From NCBI GenBank assembly GCA_949316495.1, contig OX439002.1, positions 17,664,001 through 17,728,000 on the forward strand: a DNA stretch of 64,000 nucleotides. Reading direction: 5' to 3'. The notes under the pieces are model-generated. The model did not search any database, had not been told where the DNA came from, and saw nothing but the letters and a program-made list of their open reading frames with translations. Below, in pieces: positions 35,161 through 46,497 of the stretch. Each line of letters begins with the position of its first letter. The stretch's first letter is position 1. A program made the translations under genes and the position numbers. The DNA comes from Amphiduros pacificus (taxonomy: Eukaryota; Annelida; Polychaeta; Phyllodocida; Hesionidae).

Positions 35161-37348
35161 GAACCCTATATGACAGTACCCAAACAAATGTGAGTAAAGA
35201 ATGAGTGGGTTTAGATATATAACATGAATTGCTGCAGTTTATATGGATATTATAGTAATGGCCTAATGTGTTAATCCACCTTGATAGTGAAATAGTGCTC
35301 AGTGCACCAGGAGTATTCCCGAGATGCCACAATATATTACATTTATGACAAACCTATACAGGATAAATCCAAATCATTAAAATATGGACCTACATTTGCT
35401 CACTGACACTTTTATAAATAGTTTTAAAGTATGCACTTCTAAAGGTACCCATGTTGTGTTAGGAATTGGAATTGGGAAAATATCAAAATCGGGAATGCAT
35501 CACACATGAAGAGATTATTGCTCGATCCTTCCTTGTCATTTGTGAAAGATGGTTTACTTCTGTGTCATGTCCACCTCAAATTATAATCTATCAAATATAA
35601 AATATAATCAATTATATAATTTATCAAATTCATATTCATCATGGACATATAAACATATGAACAGCATGTTTCGTTTTGCTATTTCCATGAACTACATTTA
35701 CACATGCTAAAACGTGTGAAGTAAAATCCCATTTTATGCATAGGAATTGGTGACAAATCAATTTAATAATCTAATGCTATGCTTTTCAAATATGTTTTAC
35801 AATCACCAACATCAAGATGTTCTTTTGGTGTTTGGCCAGATTCCTGTTAACCAAAGGTCCTGCTCATGTAACCCCAACATATCCCTCTAAAATATACACT
35901 TGTGGATGGCCATATTCTATATATCTGTTCATTATATCCTCACCTCTCTCAAGTTAGACATATACTCAGCTAGACCTTTACTCATTTCCAATTCATTTGT
36001 CCCATGAAATGTTCACATCAATACAAATCTTTGTGCATCAGCAGGTAAACCTGTGATATGAAGATTTTCAAAACACCAGGTAAAATATATTTTGTCTGGT
36101 CTATGACACTGGCATATGAAATAGAATACAGTAAATATTTCATTTTTTGTAACAATTACTTCTAAATCTGATTATGTCTGTGCTTTAAATGCAAAACAGT
36201 TCATTGGATATATCATTGTTAAAGGAATCACCCATTATAAAACCGTCTTGCAATACATAACGCACAGAGTAGCATTTTATGTGATGTATGAGTGACTATA
36301 GAGCTTTGCAATAATGCGTGCCATATGCCAGTCCTTGGATCGTTTGCTTATACTGTAGCTGTACCCCACCACAGTGCTTGCCTTAGGTATACATTTCCTG
36401 TCTTGTCACCATAACTCTTCCTCACACCCCAAAACATATCATAAAGCTGCCCTGTTTGCAAGCACCGCATGGCTTGGTAATGTCTCTATTACTGGTGTTG
36501 GCCTCAACTGCTATATGATGGACACACTCAAGTAGTTTCCACACATAAAAAAAGTATCATGAAGTGAATGGTGTGTCAAGTTCTCCATCAAGAGAACAAC
36601 ATAGATCGTGTGGCTATTTTCTGAACATTTTGTTTCAGGATCACCTAATTGGTGTTTTAGGGTAAATACAAATGGTTGAAAGACTGACAGAGTGACGAAT
36701 TATCTAAGGAATGTCTCCTGGAATTATCTTGAAGTGTGTCTCCAGAATTATTCTAAGACAAATCAGGGTTATCTTTTCAGGGGTAAATAATTTGGGGATG
36801 ATCCAATTAGTGTGAGCGATAAGCTTATATCTGTCGGGACAAAAAGTGATAAAATCCTTATCCTTTTAGCCTGTTGAAATAATGTCTTCAAACGTTTCAA
36901 TCTTTTTAACTAACGTCTTCTTGGCTTTTGAATTCAGCCTGATTTCCACCAATTTTTATATTTCAAAATGTTTTTGCAAATATTATGATGGTAATAAAGC
37001 CTTTTATGTAATAAAATCTGATGATCAATGAACCCAATTGTGGGGAGAGGCTTGTTATAGCACTGATTGCCTTAATCTATATCAATATGATATTCATCTT
37101 CTTTTGCCCAATTAACCACTCCATATACAGCGCTAAATAAACGAAATAGTCTGGTGGCTTCAAGGGAGAGGGTCCGTAAATTTAAAAACATTAAATAGCA
37201 AATCAAAAATGATTCAAACTGACAAAAAAATGTCATCTATACCTCAAAAACCAATGCGTAAATTGCAAAAACACGCAAACAATCACCCTAAAGCCGGGAT
37301 TAAAGAAAATACGCACCTCGAAAACAGGGGTTTCCCCCAGCACCTCCA
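35161..37348. other. Intergenic region, nothing recognised
   Basis: No gene or element recognised; short open frames only. Confidence 0.5.
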
Positions 37349-37482
37349 CTTGGTAACCAATGGAAACCACAATAACACCTCCACCCGGAGGCGCCAGAGG
37401 GGAGGCGCCAGGCACCTCCAGAGGTGCCAGCACCTCCACCTCATCCAATATATAAACAAGGCGTAGGATAACGCAGTCAGTC
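37349..37482 (+). promoter_or_regulatory. Candidate TATA + TCAGT initiator promoter in a GC-rich block
   Basis: An ACCAATGG box (about 37357) and a C/G-rich repeat block (GGAGGCGCC twice, palindrome GGCACCTCCAGAGGTGCC) precede TATATAAAC (37449-37457). TCAGTC follows, with its A at 37479, 30 bp from the start of the TATA box. The layout is that of a strong TATA/Inr promoter, but no gene follows: a TA microsatellite and an old repeat come next. It may belong to an unrecognised repeat. Confidence 0.3.
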
Positions 37483-37655
37483 CCCATCCAACTGACGAGA
37501 TCAACTAAGATCGAAACCATTGTTGGTATTGGCTTGGGACTGCGAACGTTGTCGACCTCATCGTCTGGAAACTTCGCCTTTTACACTCCATATTTTAATT
37601 ACTTTCAAACAGATGAGAAAGGAATATCCATGAAATTGAGATTGAGATTGTGCAC

Positions 37656-37658
<3 letters not shown>

Positions 37659-37714
<56 letters not shown>
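37659..37714. repeat. (TA)n microsatellite
   Basis: About 28 TA units, directly abutting the dispersed element copy that begins at 37715. Confidence 0.96.
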
Positions 37715-37717
<3 letters not shown>

Positions 37718-38154
37718 CAAGTTGAGAGAATCATAGAAATGAATAGTGTGTGACAATATAGTTCTTTGCAAAGAGCATGATCAAATAAACACCAAGGGGT
37801 GCAAAATTTTTAATTTCCTGGAGAATAGGTTTATTGACCACTCACCACTCAATCACCGACTTTCTCCGGTTTCTCTTGGAACACAAATTTCAATCCCGTA
37901 AAATAAATATTTCAAGGAAGCACAAGTTAAGGATTTCAATTTCTAAAAATGCTTTGCTATCTTAATATTGTATGGTTTATATCCTTAAGATTAGAGGATG
38001 TACCTAACCATTTGTAATCTATTTTGATACATAAGATTGATTGAAATGTGGTGCAAGAGATTTCATGCACTAAGTTTATATATAGTAATACTATAAATAA
38101 ACACATTATTGAGATCAAGCCTATTCTTATCATTTGGTTTGCAGACAGCGCATG
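37715..38154 (+). repeat. Dispersed 0.78-kb element, 5'-truncated copy
   Basis: Matches the second half of the element at 20016-20799 (AACACCAAGGGGTGCAAAAT, TCTCTTGGAACACAAATTTC, GATCAAGCCTATTCTTATCA, GCAGACAGCGCATGG). It is truncated exactly at the TA microsatellite. Confidence 0.8.
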
Positions 38155-40801
38155 GGTATGATTGGCTGAGAATAGTGTCTGAGCAAAGAACCACCTTTCT
38201 TTAGTGAGCAGTCACATATTTTTCGAATATATTTGACCAGTCAAATAAGCTGCAAACCTTTTAGTGTCAACTTTCAGTGGAGGGAAGTTCAGTGTGTGCT
38301 TGAGAATTTGTTCTCAGCAATCATGACAAACAAAGCATACAAGTAAGTGGTAGCACCTTCAGGTAGAGATCTAATGTAGACAGGCTTTTCTGCCACCAAT
38401 CTAATGTCACACTGAACTCACGATCTAGTGAAAATAACTAGACAAAAATCTAGTTCATGCCACACAGAGTATGTGACATAACTTTATTCCTGTCACGTTT
38501 CTATTATTTGATTAATATATGAATATATTATGGGGATGAGACATGGTTAAATAGTAAAATGTCAAATGTTTATGTTTGTGACAAGGTTTGATTCCTGCTT
38601 GGTGCGTGGACTTATTTCAAAAGGCAATACAATTCCAATATGTTGTTCCCCACTCTAAAGGAAAGGGCATGTTTACTATGTCTATGTGACGATGTAAAAA
38701 CAATCCTCCCCAGTCAAATAAAAAGTGTAGGATACTTAATCCCGAATGTTTCGACCAAATACGCAATATTATGGAGCATGGACATGTTTTCGCAGTTCAA
38801 AAGGTTCATATTCAAACCCACTTAAGCAATCTATCGATGTAAAATTGCTCGGACGTGACGCACAGGACCTGGCGTGTCATTCTGGAAGGAAACCAAAATC
38901 ATGCTGAGGCAAGTAACTCAAATTGCCCTTTTTAACGATAAGGAACATAATGATGTGAAATACATTTTATACATTTCCGAAATTCATAGGCAAATGGACC
39001 CATTAATCCCACTCATCCATGTAATTGATATATCAATGCTGCCAATTCTGGGTACTAGAGTAAGTCGTCAGCATTTAGAATGTATTACGGTATGAGGGAT
39101 AAGTAGAACAATCACGTATGTCAATAGACAGTGATATGCAAACCTGCTGAGATCGAGCATGTCGGATATCATGACTGATTGTAAATGAAAGTGTCTTATT
39201 CATTTGACAAGAGACCATAAATAATCTTGAATTCTGAATGAACAACATATCAAATACTACTTCACACTCAGGTATTTGTCTGATGCACACTGACAATGCA
39301 CAAAAAAAGAAATAAATCAACAATCTTGAATCATTATTTTGAAAAGGATGGGCCCAATTGGCAATGGTGAAGAAGGCTGGCTGTTTGATAGGCAATTTGT
39401 CTGCCAGATATGCCTGATAGCCTGACAAATATGCCTGAAAGAAGGTCATGAAGACTGCAATAAATTCTGCTAAATTGGACATCAAATCAAATTGTCCACG
39501 TGGAGAATACCATGAAACAGACCCAGGCTTATCCAGAACTTGTTACATAAGTGTATTATTAATACTTGTTATGTGTCCTTTCTGAACATCAATTTTAATA
39601 TCTATATGTTTTTATATCAAACCATTAAATTGAGCCTGACGAACTAGTTTGATTTCCTGTACAGAGAATCATGACCATTTCGATAAACCTGAAAATGATT
39701 AAAGGAATTATGCAGTGATTTTGAGAAAAAAAAACATAGAGATCATATACGGATGGTACAGGTATTTGCCTTTCGTATCCAATTACCTTTTGGGATAATT
39801 TGTTTTGTTATGTGTCCTGACGAATAGCCTCATTCGAAGGCGCACTCTATGGTTGACGTTCTCTTCATATGGAGTGTTATCATTGAGGCAATGAAAGGTA
39901 AATGGTATCAAAGGAAATGATAAAATGTTAATGATGCATCAAAAGTATTGTCCTTGGCAACGTCTATGCTTTATTGTAACTCATCTTATCATCCCATGTA
40001 CATATTTAATTTATTCAAATGTAGAACTGATGTACTTTTAATATAACAAATGTCAGGATTCGTGCTTAAAACCTTTAATGTTTTAGGTATTCTTAATCAG
40101 GCGTATTATCTGTGTATTCATAGTATTCAGATATACAGCTCTTTTTAGAAGGCACATGCAAAAGGTGAATTAATATCAATCATAAATCTGCCAAGAGTCC
40201 AGAAATGATCTTGTATTCTGAATGATCCACTTATCAAATACTACTTCACACCCAGATATTCATCTGATGCACACTGACAATGCACAAATATAGAAATAAA
40301 TAATGATTTCGAATATTGATCTATATTTATATTGATCTATATTTGAATAAATATGCAATGATTACAAATATAATATTGGAACAAAGAAACCAGGAAATAC
40401 ATTGCATGCAGTGCATTTGTTACTTTTGTATCAGATTTTACACAAAGCCAATATTGCCCAACTGAGAGGTTGTGGAAAAAGGAGAAAACACAAAATATCC
40501 ATATCATTCGGTATCTTATGTTTGTGGTTGAATCCTGAGTGGTTGTATATTGCAGTCACATTTCATAAGACTTTGTGGAACCTGTAACCTAGGTCCCTTC
40601 TTTGAAACTCAGATGGAAACTCTTTTCATATTTTCATAATGGTTTGCTCAAGAACTCATAAATTGTCATTATAGTGCTCACCACTTTCTGGATTGTCCCA
40701 AAATTTGTTTCGTTTGTTCGTTTATCTCAAACATACTATATGACAATGCAGTGTAGTAATCATCATGTGTTATAATTATTGTTACAGCTAAGATATTTGG
40801 A
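38155..40801. other. Intergenic region with a duplicated block of about 100 bp
   Basis: A block at 39220-39317 (AATAATCTTGAATTCTGAAT through TGCACACTGACAATGCAC) recurs in direct orientation at 40203-40301 with scattered differences. A 136-codon minus-strand frame (39075-39485) covers one copy and has no recognisable motif. No gene is called. Confidence 0.5.
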
Positions 40802-40814
40802 AGGTAATAATATG

Positions 40815-42145
40815 TAATGTCCTAGAGATGAGATACTATGTAATGCCCTTGAGGTGAGATAATATGTAACGCCCTTGAGGTGAGATAATATGTAACGCCC
40901 TTGAGGTGAGATACTATGTAACGCCCTTGAGGTGAGATACTATGTAATGCCCTTGAGGTGAGATACTATGTAACGCCCTAGAGGTGAGATACTATGTAAT
41001 GCCCTTGAGGTGAGATAATATGTAACGCCCTAGAGGTGAGATAATATGTAACGCCCTTGAGGTGAGATACTATGTAATGCCCTTGAGGTGAGATAATATG
41101 TAACGCCCTTGAGGTGAGATAATATGTAACGCCCTTGAGGTGAGATACTATGTAACGCCCTTGAGGTGAGATAATATGTAACGCCCTTGAGGTGAGATAA
41201 TATGTAACGCCCTTGAGGTGAGATACTATGTAATGCCCTTGAGATGAGATACTATGTAACGCCCTTGAGGTGAGATACTATGTAACGCCCTTGAGGTGAG
41301 ATACTATGTAACGCCCTTGAGGTGAGATACTATGTAACGCCCTTGAGGTGAGATAATATGTAACGCCCTTGAGGTGAGATACTATGTAACGCCCTTGAGG
41401 TGAGATACTATGTAATGCCCTTGAGGTGAGATACTATGTAATGCCCTTGAGGTGAGATACTATGTAATGCCCTTGAGGTGAGATAATATGTAACGCCCTT
41501 GAGGTGAGATAATATGTAACGCCCTTGAGGTGAGATACTATGTAATGCCCTTGAGGTGAGATACTATGTAATGCCCTTGAGGTGAGATACTATGTAACGC
41601 CCTTGAGGTGAGATACTATGTAATGCCCTTGAGGTGAGATACTATGTAACGCCCTTGAGGTGAGATAATATGTAACGCCCTTGAGGTGAGATAATATGTA
41701 ACGCCCTTGAGGTGAGATACTATGTAATGCCCTTGAGGTGAGATACTATGTAACGCCCTTGAGGTGAGATAATATGTAACGCCCTTGAGGTGAGATAATA
41801 TGTAACGCCCTTGAGGTGAGATACTATGTAATGCCCTTGAGATGAGATACTATGTAACGCCCTTGAGGTGAGATACTATGTAACGCCCTTGAGGTGAGAT
41901 ACTATGTAACGCCCTTGAGGTGAGATACTATGTAACGCCCTTGAGGTGAGATAATATGTAACGCCCTTGAGGTGAGATACTATGTAACGCCCTTGAGGTG
42001 AGATACTATGTAATGCCCTTGAGGTGAGATACTATGTAACGCCCTTGAGGTGAGATACTATGTAATGCCCTTGAGGTGAGATACTATGTAACGCCCTTGA
42101 GGTGAGATACTATGTAATGCCCTTGAGGTGAGATACTATGTAATG
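40815..42145. repeat. 26-bp minisatellite, 51 copies, with higher-order duplication
   Basis: The unit is TGTAACGCCCTTGAGGTGAG plus ATACTA. Variation is nearly confined to two positions (TAAC/TAAT and ATAC/ATAA), plus rare CCTAGAG and GAGATG units. Monomers 14-24 and 37-47 carry the same series of variants, giving a 286-bp block repeated at a distance of 598 bp (23 monomers). Confidence 0.97.
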
Positions 42146-42579
42146 CAATTTTACACTCCTACGCGAAGGCAGGAAGTGCCTCCTGAGTCTGGTCAAACCA
42201 TCAGTATGCTGCTGTCCTGCATACACTCTCACTGTCTAAACAGGTTAGCTTCTCCTGGGAATTTTCTGATGCTGGGGCAAACGATTTGTCAAACCATTGG
42301 ATCAATGATCTCAAATATATAATAACTTTCACATGTAAATGGTCTGGACCAATCCTTAATAACCTTTAAATGTTTGAATTGAATGTTTACAATATCAGGG
42401 AGTGTGTGGATAATTTCTTTAAATGGAACAATAAAAACACACTGAAGCATGAATACAACCAACATTTCTGCAAACCAGAATTGGCAATTATTCCTGAGAG
42501 AATAACATGAAACCGATGACATTAATAGTTATAAATTCCATTTTCGACAGGAGCCGAATCATAATAAGATGAGGCAAAT
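42146..42579. other. Spacer between minisatellite and LINE, nothing recognised
   Basis: No gene or repeat recognised. Part of it may belong to the 3' flank of the LINE. Confidence 0.4.
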
Positions 42580-44881
42580 AAATTCTGTGATTGTGCAAAA
42601 AAGGACTGTAACATTTATTATTATATCATTTATTCGTACTCATATAACATGGTACAGTATACAAATTTCATTCATGGCAATAATTAAAAAAGATCAGGTT
42701 ATATGATAAAATCATGATGTACATACATCATGAAGTAAAACCAAGTTTTCATCCTTACTAAATCCATTAAAAGAAATACATTGCAAACAGTTTATCAACT
42801 CATATATCATTTCAATTTTCCATTCTACATTACTTATATTATTTACCTTCTCAAAATCATAATATCTACACATTTCAAGTTTAATTTCAGATGGCATTTC
42901 TAGAAAGGCATAATTGATTCCATATTCTTGAAAAATGTTAAGCACATTATTACCAGTTGATGTTTGAGCATCAATAAAACATTTTCTTGATACATAATTA
43001 ACATACATGTTTTTGGATTGAATGTTATCAGTTATGAATTTCATGAATCTACATTTTATCATGTGGTTGACATGGTTACTTAATGAAATGTGTGGTAAAA
43101 ACCTACAATGAGTCTGTTGAGGCAATTTATAAATTCTTCGAATGGCAATGTTCCATGTTTTGCACAAGGATAAAAACTCTTGACTAGCAAAGTTCCATAG
43201 ACTAGAACCATAAAAACTGCATCCATATATTTGCAGCAATTTCATATGACACTGGGGGTGTGCAAAAGCAAATTCTGTACATATCTCATTTACACATTGT
43301 ATGAAAGCACCTTTCCTTGAATTTACATCTTTTCTAAAATTCAAGCAACAATTAAATTTATGACCGAGGTGAGTGACTTCTGAAACCCATTCTAGCACAT
43401 CTCCATTTAGTTTCAGTTTTATACCTGCTGTCATATTATCTCTATGCCTATGATGAAATAAAATACATTGCGTTTTCTTAGTATTAAACTGTAGCCCTTT
43501 TTCTAAAGCAAATTGATTACAAATATTTAACATTTTCTGTAAACCATATGCAGAGGGTGATAATAGAAATACATCATCAGCATATACCACAATACCATAA
43601 TACAAATTTCTCATTTTGCAACCAAAACCACTTGCTTTTAGTTTGTCAATCAATTCATCAATATACAGTGTGAAGAACAAGGGTGATATTACTGACCCCT
43701 GTTTGACACCATTGGTTACTAAAAATTTTTCAGAAGTGCAGCCATCCCACCTGACTTGAGCACTTCCATTCATATACATATTCATAATTATTCTAATAGT
43801 CAGAGGGGGTAAACCTTTCTCATGTAACTTTTTGAACAATATATCATGCTTAATTTTGTCAAAAGCCTTTGAGCAATCCAGCAGGCATGCAAGCACATCA
43901 GAACCATTCTTATTATAGTATGATATGACTTCCTTTGCAAGCCAGGTGCATTGGCTGGTAGAGTGCTCAGATTTGTAGGCAAACTGTAAGCCACTGGCCA
44001 AGAGTTTATCTCGATTAGCATTCAAAATACAATATTCAAATATCTTTAAAAACAGAACACACAGTGCAATTGCACGATAGTTATCAGAGACAGTATCACT
44101 CTTGGAGCCACCTTTTGGCAGAGGCATCATTGTAGACACTAACATTTTCTCTGGAACAAAACCGTGTACAATACATGAATTGAAAAATTTACATAATGAG
44201 CTGTGAAAGCATTCTGGAGCATGCACAAAATTGTCTGACATCAAATCATAAATGCCATCTTGTTTACCATTCTTTAGACAATTTATTGCAGACTTTATAT
44301 CATCAGGAGTATATATAGCTCTATCATTTTCTTTACCAAATGAAATATCATTATTTACATTTTGCCACAAGGAATCCATGACATTGACATCATTTGACCA
44401 GGAATTAAAAAGAGTCTGGTAAGATGCAGCAAATTTATTGGCAATAAGTTGTGGATCAGTAAGACCATCTACTGACTGAGGTTTTGTCTTTCTCTGTTTC
44501 TTCACTTTCTTAATTTCTTTGTGAAATTTTCTATCAGCTTGTAACATGGCATTCATAAAATTGCTTTTCTCAATAACTTTCCTATGTCTCTTAATTCTAC
44601 GCACTGCATAGTGGTAATTATTACGCGAAGTGTGCATCATATATTTAACAAAATGTGAAACATTCGGTTTTTGACTGTCATGTATACGCTTCCAATACAT
44701 GGATGTATCTTTAAAGGGTTTGACATATACAGGGTACACCCATCCTGAAAAGTATAAATCCACGAAGTCCTTATTAATCATTTGGACAACTTCGGGTGTG
44801 GGGTGTATGCAATGGTTTGCTGTTGATAATAACGTGTGTGAGACTGTGCAGAGAGAAGTGCTTGTGTTTCTGTTAAATCAG
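42580..44881 (-). mobile_element. Non-LTR retrotransposon (LINE), 5'-truncated
   Basis: Minus-strand element with a long reverse transcriptase frame (42712-44781), an upstream extension of that frame to a stop near 44879, and about 130 bp of 3' non-coding sequence. No apurinic endonuclease domain is found upstream, where a LINE of this type would carry it. The RT shape suggests the jockey/CR1/L2 group, but the clade is unresolved. Confidence 0.82.
42712..44781 (-). CDS. LINE reverse transcriptase ORF (689 aa, endonuclease domain absent)
   Basis: Copies element RNA into DNA at a genomic nick (non-LTR family role). Seen: the linker before the RT; PDDIKSAINCLKNGKQDG (RT region 0/1); SDNYRAIALCVLFLKIFEY (motif 2); LLDCSKAFDKIKHDILF (motif A, catalytic Asp); NGVKQGSVISPLFFTLYID (motif B); VVYADDVFLLSP near residue 400 (motif C, catalytic YADD); and a C-terminal region with scattered Cys/His but no clear zinc knuckle. 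The catalytic aspartates are present and the frame is open for almost 2.1 kb, so the copy is not very old. The ATG at 44781 is internal: the frame stays open for about 30 codons upstream (ending EVVQ before the Met) until a stop near 44879. The 5' third of the element is missing, so it is not autonomous. Confidence 0.9.
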   Translation of the reverse strand: MINKDFVDLYFSGWVYPVYVKPFKDTSMYWKRIHDSQKPNVSHFVKYMMHTSRNNYHYAVRRIKRHRKVIEKSNFMNAMLQADRKFHKEIKKVKKQRKTKPQSVDGLTDPQLIANKFAASYQTLFNSWSNDVNVMDSLWQNVNNDISFGKENDRAIYTPDDIKSAINCLKNGKQDGIYDLMSDNFVHAPECFHSSLCKFFNSCIVHGFVPEKMLVSTMMPLPKGGSKSDTVSDNYRAIALCVLFLKIFEYCILNANRDKLLASGLQFAYKSEHSTSQCTWLAKEVISYYNKNGSDVLACLLDCSKAFDKIKHDILFKKLHEKGLPPLTIRIIMNMYMNGSAQVRWDGCTSEKFLVTNGVKQGSVISPLFFTLYIDELIDKLKASGFGCKMRNLYYGIVVYADDVFLLSPSAYGLQKMLNICNQFALEKGLQFNTKKTQCILFHHRHRDNMTAGIKLKLNGDVLEWVSEVTHLGHKFNCCLNFRKDVNSRKGAFIQCVNEICTEFAFAHPQCHMKLLQIYGCSFYGSSLWNFASQEFLSLCKTWNIAIRRIYKLPQQTHCRFLPHISLSNHVNHMIKCRFMKFITDNIQSKNMYVNYVSRKCFIDAQTSTGNNVLNIFQEYGINYAFLEMPSEIKLEMCRYYDFEKVNNISNVEWKIEMIYELINCLQCISFNGFSKDENLVLLHDVCTS

Positions 44882-46344
44882 ACTAAAGATTAATGCATTT
44901 TATGAATAATCTGGCCACAGAGAGTCCCAAAATGAATTAAAACACGTTGTGCACATCTGAAAATTAATTCTTTGCGATGTAAAGCCTTGTGTAAACATTA
45001 ATTAAATTGATTAAATTGATTACATTGTAAGTCATATTTTTTTATTTGAGGATTAAGATGTATTTGCTTTATTTGATTGAAAAAATGTTTCATCGGGAAA
45101 TGAATATACTTATTTTCTAAATCTATGAATGTTACATCGATATGTTATTTATTTTTCTTGTCACAATGATTTTGTGTATTGACCCCAATTTGGTTGAAGA
45201 TTTGCATAATATCCTTAAGCATAAGAATAAGCCCCCGTTATGGCTATCTATCATTTGGTCTCTGCCCCTAACATTGAGAGCCACATCTAGTATACCCCTG
45301 CAGACGGCCCCTGTAAACTGTGGCAAGACAGGGTCATACCATTCACAGGAGAACTGCTTTATAAATTGAGAGTATTATGTATTTAGCAAGACTCAATGCA
45401 CTGAATCAGTTATTTATCCTATGGGGCTTTAGAGGACTTATTCTATGTTTTAACAGGATGATACTTTCCTACATTTATGGGTAGAAATAACATGGAGGTA
45501 CTCTACTTCCTCAATAATTGATGGCATGTTTTATGCTGCTTGTTTGTCATCTGTCTTATCTTTTTATGTTAATCTCTGGCTCATAAATAGTTCCTGCAGT
45601 TATCAGGGTTATCGCTGGCCAGCCAGTCACCAATTCGTAGGCATGCAATAATGATCTTTTTCTTTTGGGTTCACACGTAAAATCCCACGTAAAATCTCTG
45701 CTATGCTAACTGCAATTTGGCGATTTGTCAAGTGCTTAAAACTAACCATCAAGCTTTCTAACACGATGTATACCAAAATATCTTTTGGTATAAGTTGATG
45801 ATGTATCGATAAAACCAATATGTCATTGGTGATGAGGGAAAAAATAAAATATGGTTATTTTTCTTGTTGATATAAAATTGTATAAACCTATTCAGAACAA
45901 TATATGATTATTTACATTTACGTGAGCCAATATTTCTATTGTGGGGAGAGACAACGCTAAATGTATCAGGATAACTTGGATGGGGAGTCATAACCGGATG
46001 GAGAGTCATGAATCAAAACTCATTACGTGATGGGCCAGGTTACATGATTAAACGAGATGGGAATCATTGTTCAATCACAAGAAGGGTTAAACATGACAAG
46101 ATGCACAAAATTAAGTCAATATAGGATGTACACAATTAAGTCAATATAAATGTCATACGAACCACAAACACACACGATCTACTAAAGAGGTTTGTTATTT
46201 GTATTAACGACCTTTCCAGTACTATATAGGCTATAAGGCCAGATAGGAGACTATCACCAGGACTCAATGCCCGACTCTTTTCGAAGAGTGACAAATATAT
46301 TTCTTCAGACACAATAACACACAGCCTTTGATTACCAGTTATGG
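44882..46344. other. Intergenic region, nothing recognised
   Basis: No endonuclease-like sequence for the adjacent LINE and no other gene recognised. Confidence 0.45.
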
Positions 46345-46497
46345 ATCACTGGTCGGAATGGGAAACAACCCAGTAGCTAATATCCACCTTTCTAGGCCAT
46401 GCAGCATGACCTAAGTACTTGTCCCAACCAGGATTCGAAGCCGAGATTTTCAGCATGGGAGACAGACGTCTTACTAACTGAGCCACATCCCACCCTC
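46345..46497 (-). mobile_element. tRNA-like SINE, family 2
   Basis: On the minus strand it begins GGGATGTGGCTCAGTTAGTA, with an A-box-like TGGCTCAGTTAGTAAGACG and a B-box-like GGCTTCGAATCC at tRNA spacing. GACAAGTACTTAGGTCATGC and GAAAGGTGGATATTAGC follow. The copy at 33393 shares the body. No clean tRNA fold is preserved, so it is a tRNA-derived repeat rather than a tRNA gene. Confidence 0.75.

Noticed and set aside
34955-35332. Open frame encoding Ser-Pro-Pro-Gly-His repeats
   Set aside because: It is the translation of the 16-bp minisatellite.
39075-39485. 136-codon minus-strand frame
   Set aside because: It overlaps one copy of a duplicated non-coding block, whose second copy does not keep the frame, and has no motif.
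40815-42145. CRISPR-like array of 26-bp repeats
   Set aside because: Repeats are directly head-to-tail without spacers, so this is a minisatellite.
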